Shown here one piece after another: positions 56,218 to 64,000 of a stretch of DNA of 64,000 bases (positions are counted from its first letter, which is position 1; every line of letters starts with the position of its first letter). A model generated the notes under the pieces. The model searched no databases. It was given only the letters and a program-made list of their open reading frames with translations, and was not told the origin of the DNA. Source of the stretch: Persicaria tinctoria (taxonomy: Eukaryota; Streptophyta; Magnoliopsida; Caryophyllales; Polygonaceae); NCBI GenBank assembly GCA_037127255.1, contig JBANSL010000020.1, positions 56,581,098 through 56,645,097 on the forward strand. Reading direction: 5' to 3'. The translations under genes and the position numbers were made by a program.

Positions 56218-57235
56218 CAGCCCTAGTACGTTTAGGTGCGTTGACGGTAATCCCATAGCGCATCTTAGGGACTTCGTCATTGAAACCGTATGTGTTAAGC
56301 TTTTAGGACATTTTTCGGCATGTCACAGATACTTTTTACTCGAGCACCCCCTCATTGCCCTGTGCGAATACTCGATGTTCGTTCTTCAACGTCCTGAGCA
56401 CCATGGGCACCCTGATGCCTTGGTGACCGAGCATCTCAGCGCCTCGTGGTCTTGGTGCTCGATATCAGATGTTCGCAAGGTTATTATCCAACACCTCGGT
56501 ACTTTGTGTGTCTTAGTGTCCGTTGTTTGAGAGAGCTCAACATCTCAATTTATAATTTTCTTTCAATATAAAAAATATTAAATTTTATTTTATGAATTTT
56601 TATAATAAAATATCATACTTATACTACAATTTATTATTTTCTTTAATATATATAATTTTAAAAATTATTTATTATATATACTGAGAAAAAAAAATTCTGA
56701 AACAAATGCAAGTCAAATGTAAAACATGGCATATACTACTAATTAGGCCAACCATGTTGATATCATGTAGATTTGTGGCAAGTAATCAATTTACATATTG
56801 ACATTTTGTGGCCCTTATATTAGACTTGCTTAATTTTCCTTGCAGCATAGTACAATATCCATTGTTTCATCATATATAGTTGACTACGTACTAGCTAGCT
56901 AGCTTTATTACTAATCGATATGGAGGCGGCGTAGAATTCAAATTAATCATATACAGGTATACTGTACGTATAAATTAGTTTGGGGAGAATTAAGTTTAGA
57001 GGGGGGAGAGAGAGAGAAATGATTATATATTATAGTATTCTATTTCTAAGTGATATGGTTATATTAAAATTAAAATTGGGTAATCAAGAAAAATGAAATA
57101 ATTTTTACATAAAAATAAATAAATAAAAATAATAAAAATATTAATTAATAAATCTTAACTTAAATATAAATTAAATTTGTAAGACTAATAATTAATTTTC
57201 CCTAATTAAAATCAAATGAAATTAAGGGTGTGTTT

Positions 57236-57505
57236 GGATTCCATTGCATTTTCATTATAATGCAATTATTTTACCTCGTTTGATGTGTCCGTTTGGTTGT
57301 AAAAATAAAAATCTCGTAAAAACCGAAGTAAAACTGTAATTTAACCAAATAATCACATAAATTGAGATAAAATAATTGCATTTTAATTAATATATCGTGT
57401 AATCCAAAACTATCATAATTTAAACGTCTTAAAATTTTTGTTAAACAAACACCGTCTTATCATTTTGCATTATAATGATAATGTATTTGGAATCCAAACA
57501 CACCC
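57236..57505. mobile_element. Tourist-like MITE 3
   Basis: Ends GGGTGTGTTTGGATTCCATT and TTTGGAATCCAAACACACCC are inverted repeats, flanked on both sides by TAA (57233-57235 and 57506-57508). A TAA duplication is typical of PIF/Harbinger MITEs. Confidence 0.8.
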
Positions 57506-58145
57506 TAAGGATAAAATAAAATATAAAACTATCTACATTTTACGGAGTATTTATTAGGTATATACAGTTGACACGAAATGAGACAAGAAACATGATCGAA
57601 TAAAGATAACCCCATAGGATATAGTATCCACGTTAGAACACTGATCGAAGTACCCAGCCGGCCATCCCTCTCTCTTGATTGGATATGTCTTTATTAATTT
57701 ATACGACGCATTTGTAATTTTGTTTTAACATGACCAGAGCACACTACTTGACAAAATTAAACATGTAGATAATGGATTAATGTGGTGCAAAACTTTCAAC
57801 TTAGATGGAGCCCAATTTTTTTAATTAATTATTTAATTTATATATATAAACTCTTGAAATAGAAGACTTAATACTTACACGACATTTTTAAATTTTTGTT
57901 TAGGTCTTTCATCCAATTGCAGATTTTTATTTTATTGTTTTATTCTTCTTTCCAATTATTTTTTATATATTTTTTTCCAACCAATTACATTTTTTTAACA
58001 TTTGGCATAAAGGTACTCGTCAATAAAATAAATGACATTTTTCAATTCGAATCATTCGTGAAATTAAGTTGTTTAGGCTCCTAAGACATCTTGAAATGAT
58101 CGAAATTAAGTGCATTATGTTGTTACCTTCAAAGAGGGACTTTAC

Positions 58146-58150
<5 letters not shown>

Positions 58151-58215
<65 letters not shown>
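58151..58215. repeat. (TA)n microsatellite
   Basis: About 32 uninterrupted TA units, likely to vary in length between individuals. Confidence 0.95.
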
Positions 58216-58218
<3 letters not shown>

Positions 58219-59590
58219 AATGATTGTTGCCTTTTTTTTATTAGGAAATAATTCGAGAGTCGGACCCAACACCTTGAGAGGCCGACAAAGTCGGCAGACG
58301 ACGGACCGTCAAGACATATAACATAAGAAACAGGAAAAAAAGGTGCAATACAAAAGGTAGGAAGCATACAAACACAATCGAACAAGCGAACCTAACCTAA
58401 ACAAAGGGTTTGATTTATACAACTATAATATATAGGGGTTTGATTTTTTTTTATATAAACGCGTTATGGTATATACGGGGATTGTACGTACTAGTTATTA
58501 TTTGAAAATGAAAGAGATCAGAAAAATCTGCGTCTAAAATATCTGTATAAATGAGAATTTAAAATTTTAGTTTTTCTAATCTATCTCCACTATATAGCGC
58601 TTGCTTGAGGTATAAGTTAAATATATATTTCGATAGTCTTCATTATAAAATATTTTCACAATTTTAGTTATTTTAACATTTTTTAAAATTGATTTTCTAC
58701 GTTCACTCTTTCTATATTAAAGTGAAGTTCTTTAGGACTCGTGATCAGAAGGTCGTGTGGATATACACACATGCGCTCTAAGTCTATATATCCCATAAGC
58801 TCAGTGAAGTTTCATTCTAAAATTATTTGACAAAAGAAGGTAGTGTAGTTCACCACCGAGTTATATATATAATAAGTTTTTATTATTCAAACTTTCAATT
58901 TAAAACAATTTTGTGTCTTAACATCCCAACATTAGATTCACCTAATCCAAAGGATAAAAAAAAGAATCACCTAATCCAAAAGTATTAAATTGTAATTTGA
59001 TATTTCCATAATTAACCCTAAGCCAAATCTAATGAAGAGTTTATGTAGATTGAAATTGTAGTTACATTTTTTTTTATGGATATTATTGAAAATAAAATCA
59101 GCCCAAATTTAAAAACGTGTTTTCACATATAGGAGAAATTATATCAGTTAATAAACATGTAAAAAATATGCTCGAATAATGCATTTAGTCAAAAATGAAT
59201 TCATGCTAGCTAGAAGCTAGTTTCAAAGATTTTTTTTTTTTTAATTAGTTGGAAGTTTCAAATATTATATGCGGACCCAAGAAAATATCTTATGGTTAAT
59301 TAAAACCTGTCAAGTTGAGCTAATGATCGATTTGACTTTCGTCATTTAGAAAATTCAAAATGCAAAGTATATATAATATATCCCTTAGTTAATTAGGTTT
59401 AAAACATAATGTGGTATGTTAATTAAGAATCGGATTTTAAAATATTTTTTATGGATTTTAGACACTGTTATTTATCTAATTTCTACTCAGTGTATCTAAA
59501 AAGATGAATAATTAGGATATAATGGAGTACTGGTTTAGAGTTGTTAAATATTTTTCCACCTAAACTATATAGTATTATACATATGTCTAT

Positions 59591-59790
59591 TTTTTTTTTT
59601 TTTTTTTTGATAAGATAAAAATTCGGGTGGTGGTTAGCCTACCCGAGAGTATCCCGAAGGATGAGATCACGAAGATCTAAAAGAAATACAATCTCATAAT
59701 ACAACAATAGAACCACTCAAAGCAAACCCAAAACAAACTCAAACCCTAAGCAAACAAGTAGACACAACATCGAGAGGAAGGACATAGAAG
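59591..59790 (-). mobile_element. Possible retroelement 3'-end relic
   Basis: A T-run (59590-59609) followed by GATAAGATAAAAATTCGGG..GAGATCACGAAGATC looks like the reverse complement of a LINE or SINE 3' end with its poly(A). No target duplication found. Confidence 0.35.
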
Positions 59791-59824
59791 ATGCTGTTTT
59801 AAAATTTCTTTAAAATGGAGAAAT

Positions 59825-59828
<4 letters not shown>

Positions 59829-59877
<49 letters not shown>
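59829..59877. repeat. (TA)n microsatellite
   Basis: About 24 uninterrupted TA units. Confidence 0.95.
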
Positions 59878-59881
<4 letters not shown>

Positions 59882-60539
59882 TTATTTTTGATTAATTAAC
59901 TCAAATGACTCTTTCATTTCGAAAATTTGAAAATTGATTTAGTTTTGAAAAATGTTTGGAAATTTAGGAAAAATCTCTATTTTTTCTACTGCTTTTTCAT
60001 TTTCGACAATGAGATAAAGAATTTGTATGAAAAGAAATCTTAAAATTATCACTACAAAAAATAATTAATTTAGCTTTGGCAAAAAGCCGTGGCAAAAGGC
60101 TATTCAGGCGTGGCAAAAGGCCATTAGCTTCGGCATTGCTACGGGAAATGGGGGGTGGCGAACTTTTGGGTCGCAAAAGTTGGTAGCGTCGGCAAGTAGC
60201 CGTAGCAAATAACTTTGCTACGGCTTCGCTACGGCAGGACAATCAGGGAAAAAACATCCACTTTGCTACGGTAGAGAGCCGTCGCTAGGGAAGTGAAGGC
60301 GTCAATTTTATGGCGCCAATTTTAGGGCGCCAATTTCCCTTGGTTGCTACGGCAACTGCCGTAGCTAAGATTTTTTATGGCGCCAATTTTGGGTGAAATT
60401 CGGGAGGGAACGTTGGCGACGGCAATTTGTCGTAGCTGCCGTAGCTACACTCACAACTGGTTTTTCCTGAACGTTTTGTAATAGTTGCCACGGCTCATAG
60501 CCGTTGCTACGGTTAATGCTACCCTAAATTATTTTATTC

Positions 60540-61939
60540 TATATATATAATTGCACCCTCTATAAATTATATAAAAGTGCATTCATACAATCTGCAAAAC
60601 CAATTGAAGCCAACAAATGACATGCAAGTGCATTCATCACAAGTGAATTCAGCAAAAGGTCCCTTGCATACACATTTGACGTCCAACGACTACTTCAAAC
60701 AAACAAAAGTATTTGACGTCCGAAGTTTACGTCAAGCCAACAAAAGTCTTAAACCTACATATTGCCTAACATCTAGTGTCTATAGTCACAAGTGCACGAT
60801 AATTAAAACATACTTAGAGCAACCTTTGATTTGTCTCATCCTCAGCAGCTCTTCTCCAAGTGTGCTAGACTTTGTCTTCTTCTTCGATCAAGTGACTGAT
60901 CCTCAGCGGCTCGTTTATTCAGTCCGGGGGCAGATTGTTGAGTTGATGTGTTAAGAGGTTGCTTGTTGGTGGATAGAACAAGAGCTTCTTCTCCAATTGA
61001 CTCCCTTTGATTTGTTTGATGAACACTTGTCTACAATATAGAAAACAACAAACGAGATATCAGCCGCACACTCGCTTCTAACCGGATAATGAGTTGAAGC
61101 ACAAACGAGATATCTGACTTTCTATTGCCTACCGAAGAAAGAAGCAAACCTTAGCACTGGCACACATTCAGACAACTGATTTTTAAGGTATGCAAGGACT
61201 TAATTAAAAAAGCAAAACTTGACTATGCAAGGCACTGATTTTTAATATAAGAAGCAAGGACTTCATTCAAGAAGCACACCTTCGAACTTGACTATGTAAA
61301 CAAAGTACTGATTTTTAATCTTTCTCCCTCTTCAATTGATATATGGCATATCATAAAGAAAAAAGAGCCCATCATACATCATATATGTAACTTAATCCAC
61401 AACCATACAAAGTAAAAGATAATCAAAAGAGAAAGGGTCCAGATGAAATAACAAACACAAATATATATGAACAAGACTCAAATTATACCAATACAGATTT
61501 TATAATATACTTTTTTGGCTTTCACCATTTCATTGGTGATGAGATTCCAACCAAAAGAAAGACCACTATATATGCATGCATATATGAGTATAATATATCA
61601 ATTTCGCCTACTCTCTTCAGAACTCAAAATATGCAAATTTACACAGCACATCTAGCATCCAAATTAAACACTACCTGATCGACGACATATATATGTATAT
61701 TATAAAAACCCAGAAAAGGGTAAAAAGAAGAAGAAACAACCAGCGATGAAACCCAATCAACAAAGCAGCCAGCGATGAAACCCAATCAACAAAAAGTAAA
61801 CCAGGTCAAACAATGAACAAACAAGAGGAAACCCACTAACAAAACCACCAAAAACAATGAACAAACAACAAAAAGTAAACCAGCACAATCAAACACAAGA
61901 GGAAACCTTAGCACTCAGGTCAAACAAATCATGACTAAC
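60540..61939. other. Non-coding interior of the CACTA element
   Basis: AT-rich DNA between the subterminal repeats and the last visible exon. A plus-strand frame at 60577-60954 has no resemblance to a known family. A 20-base repeat CAGCGATGAAACCCAATCAA occurs at 61741 and 61770. Confidence 0.5.
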
Positions 61940-64000
61940 CTGTACGTGTGAAGGTGAGCCTCCCCCGTCATTGGGCCGGAAAGTCTTCATAAATTCATTT
62001 CGAAAGTGCTCAAATCTTTTATCTATGTGGTTCTTTAAGTGGCTTTTGAGGTCCCCTACAAACTCTTTGACAATCTCCCCTACAAACTCTTTGCCAATCT
62101 CGCACATATCTTGAACACCGAGAGGAGTTCTTGATGAGGAGTTATACACCAAACGCGGAGGGGCACTGGCACCATAGGTCCGACAGTATCCGTGACCATC
62201 TTCTCCAATAAGCCGATGGAATATCCTATCCTTCACTTCGTCAAAATCTCGCTGATCCTCAGGTTCCATCAGCAAGAGGGCGTTGAAGTCCTTCTATATT
62301 AGTAAAACAAGTCAACATATGCAGTTCAATAATGGTAGAAAATTAAAAGGGTCCAAAGAAACTTACAATGGTCTCAATCACATCACGATCATCTCCATTT
62401 CGAGATGAAACCCACATGCTCATCTTGTCAGTAGGTTGCCTAGCTTTGCGCCGCTAGTTAAATGGCAGAAATCACTCAAGTTAAATACGAATGTCATGGA
62501 GTTGATACACAAACAAGTAGTCAAAAGTGCAAGAACTAAAAACAACTAAAAACTGAACGATATGCACTAATTCAGACAAGTGCACATACGGATTGTTTCT
62601 GGACTGGCCCATGCTTATCTCTATTATTTGAGTTCTGGACGGATTGTTTCTGGACACACGAATACGTTACAATAGGATGCACCAAACTTGCAAATGGACC
62701 ATCTAAGATAAGGGGGAAATAAAGAATACCTAGTCAACCTCACTTCTCCAATATGCAATGAGTGTAATCCAATCAGGTGGGAGGACAGTTGGAGGATTAT
62801 GCTTCTCCAACTCAGGGTCATCTTGGCAACAAGTAAAATATTTCGCCTTTGTTTTAGACTTATATCCCTTCCACATGATGTTTAACATTATCAAGCAAGC
62901 CTCTTTGAACCCATCGGGAGGATCCACCAAATTTTTCTATAAGTGTTAAAGGCAATAAGATAAAAAAGAACCAAATGGTCAGGTGAAAGTTTGTACATGC
63001 TGAAAAAGAAAGTATAAAGAAGAAAGAACATCATCCATATTATAAAAGTGACAAAGTAGAAAGCGGAAAGAAAATACCTTAACTTCTTCCCATATACCAT
63101 CCATCACATCTTGTCTGAAAGAGGTCCAGTCCAGCATAGTAAGAGGAAACCGTTGGCCGTCACACACTAGTATCCCCAGTTGCGACTTGAGATGTTTGGC
63201 ATTAGCCCCAACTGGTTGGAACTTGTCATTGAATTCGACTGCAACCTTGGCTCCAGTGTTCCACCCCAACACACCGTTGCTATGACCTCTAGGGGTCGGA
63301 CGTTCATCTTCATCTTGAAACACCATATATTTTATTATTTATTCACACAACTATAAAGGATCGAGGAAGATATAAGGGTTGGATGCAAATTAATGCCTAA
63401 CCAGATGAATCGACGTCGAGGTCTACATCAGTAGGAGCATCTGCATCATCTGGTGCAGCTGATTGTGGAGCTACATCTGGCTGCGTTGTCAGTACATTGT
63501 TGACTTGAGTGTTCGATTGAGCAAGGAGCGGAGCAAGTGACCGAGGTTGACCTAGAGCAAGAACTTCATTTGGTGGTGGAGTCGTGAGAGGGAGGGTTCC
63601 AGCTACTGATGCCGACATTGAGCACACACTTGGGGAGGATCTATCTCTGGTAGGCAGTAGAAAGTCAGATATGGTTCGCGGTCTGCCTGGTCGACCCTTT
63701 CGTTTCTTAATGGTTGAAACACGAATACACTATAGTTAGGCACTCATTAAAATATATATGGAAGTCTCATGACTTGATTGAATGTGCAAGTATCAAAGAA
63801 CTATGAATGTTGCTGAAATTAAAATAAAAAGCAACTTAACAGAATAAACAACAGCGAGAAATGGAGCACCAACGAACCTTTTCTTCTGCTGGACATGGAG
63901 TCGGTGGTGGAGCTGTGGGAGGAAGTGTTCCAGCTGTTGATGCGGACGGTGACGAGCCACTCTGAGAGCCACGTGAGTCAGTAGACACTAGGAATTCAGC
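61940..64000 (-). CDS. CACTA-associated protein, Transposase_24-type, partial
   Basis: Multi-exon minus-strand gene entering from the right edge. Visible exons, approximately: 64000-63880 (Pro/Ser-rich, PTAPPPTPCPAEEK), ~63710-63403 (KKRKGRPGRPRTISDF, an AT-hook-like basic motif, then a Pro/Asp-rich linker), 63319-63077 (VAVEFNDKFQPVGANAKHL, LTMLDWTSF, IWEEVK), 62939-62732 (DPPDGFKEACLIMLNIMWKG, PPTVLPPDWITLIAYWRSE), 62453-62368 (RRKARQPTDKMSMWVSSRN), 62293-61940 (RDFDEVKDRIFHRLIGEDGH). The block of a V-x-F-N-x-x-x-x-P-V-G motif, a W-K/E region and a P-x-x-W-x-x-x-x-x-Y-W motif is that of the plant En/Spm-type Transposase_24 proteins, which bind element ends. No stop is seen within the visible exons, so it may be intact. 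Exon ends are estimates. Confidence 0.7.

Larger units (their letters stand above)
56218..60049. other. Intergenic sequence, no gene seen
   Basis: AT-rich, with one MITE, two (TA)n tracts and poly-T-led relics. ORFs here are short and run through simple repeats. Confidence 0.6.
60050..64000 (-). mobile_element. CACTA (En/Spm) element, one terminus and part of the interior
   Basis: CACTACAAAAAA at 60050 is the standard CACTA terminus. It is followed by a subterminal region (60070-60520) dense in short repeats in both orientations (GCTACGG, CCGTAGC, GGCAAAAGGC, GGCGCCAATTTT), the usual transposase-binding array. A minus-strand Transposase_24-type gene then runs to the window end. The other terminus is outside the window, so its size and target duplication are unknown. 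Confidence 0.8.

Noticed and set aside
58020..58385. 121-residue minus-strand ORF with an Ile/Tyr run
   Set aside because: Half of it is translation of the (TA)n microsatellite.
60577..60954. 125-residue plus-strand ORF near the CACTA end
   Set aside because: No resemblance to CACTA proteins or other families; it starts in the subterminal region and is on the opposite strand to the element's gene.

Overview
This is nuclear DNA from a flowering plant, almost certainly a eudicot. The evidence is multi-intron NPF (NRT1/PTR) transporter genes, plant U1 snRNA genes with the plant Upstream Sequence Element, and a dense, nested layer of plant-type transposons (L1-like LINE, Mutator-like, Ty1/Copia, CACTA, hAT, Stowaway- and Tourist-like MITEs). 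I cannot name the species from sequence alone.

Layout. 1-3.85 kb: 3' part of an L1-like LINE with decayed ORF2. About 3.85-18.9 kb: a large Mutator-like element (MULE) with two minus-strand genes, a decayed MuDR-type transposase (16.6-10.9 kb) and a decayed Ulp1/C48-protease-like companion gene (9.95-4.3 kb). It is interrupted by a 3.28-kb solo-LTR-like insertion with a perfect 5-bp target duplication and carries 334-bp tandem repeats near its right side. 19.3-21 kb: a MITE and a 5'-truncated LINE with a 16-bp target duplication. 21.2-39.3 kb: the host-gene core, four complete NPF2-like transporter genes (one plus, three minus) with the same 4-exon structure and predicted proteins of 573, 568, 576 and 603 aa. 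Between the minus-strand copies lie two U1 snRNA genes with canonical USE and TATA boxes, each fused upstream to a piece of an ADP-ribosylation factor gene and followed by an RNase H-like relic. A repeated block (NPF + U1 + ARF piece + RNase H relic) therefore appears to have been tandemly duplicated. A 0.93-kb long-TIR element between the first two NPF genes carries what looks like a captured host-gene fragment.

39.3-42 kb: intergenic, with a MITE and a miRNA-precursor-like hairpin. 42.0-49.6 kb: a complete-length but disabled Ty1/Copia element (minus) with GGTGC target duplications; its left LTR is doubled in size by a 937-bp hAT-type insertion with a perfect 8-bp duplication. 49.7-50.2 kb: a fold-back element built of palindromic units. 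53.5-56.2 kb: a short LTR element (240-bp LTRs) whose main ORF joins a gag-like N-terminus to a polypyrimidine-tract-binding-protein-like RRM; this is the most unusual object in the window. 60.05 kb to the end: one terminus of a CACTA element with a multi-exon Transposase_24-type gene running off the window.

Functionally, the only genes likely to serve the host are the four NPF transporters (proton-coupled membrane transporters of nitrate or small metabolites) and possibly the two U1 snRNA genes. The rest is mobile DNA at different stages of decay, and several TE reading frames are closed by TGA stops where CGA (methylated CpG) is a plausible ancestor.
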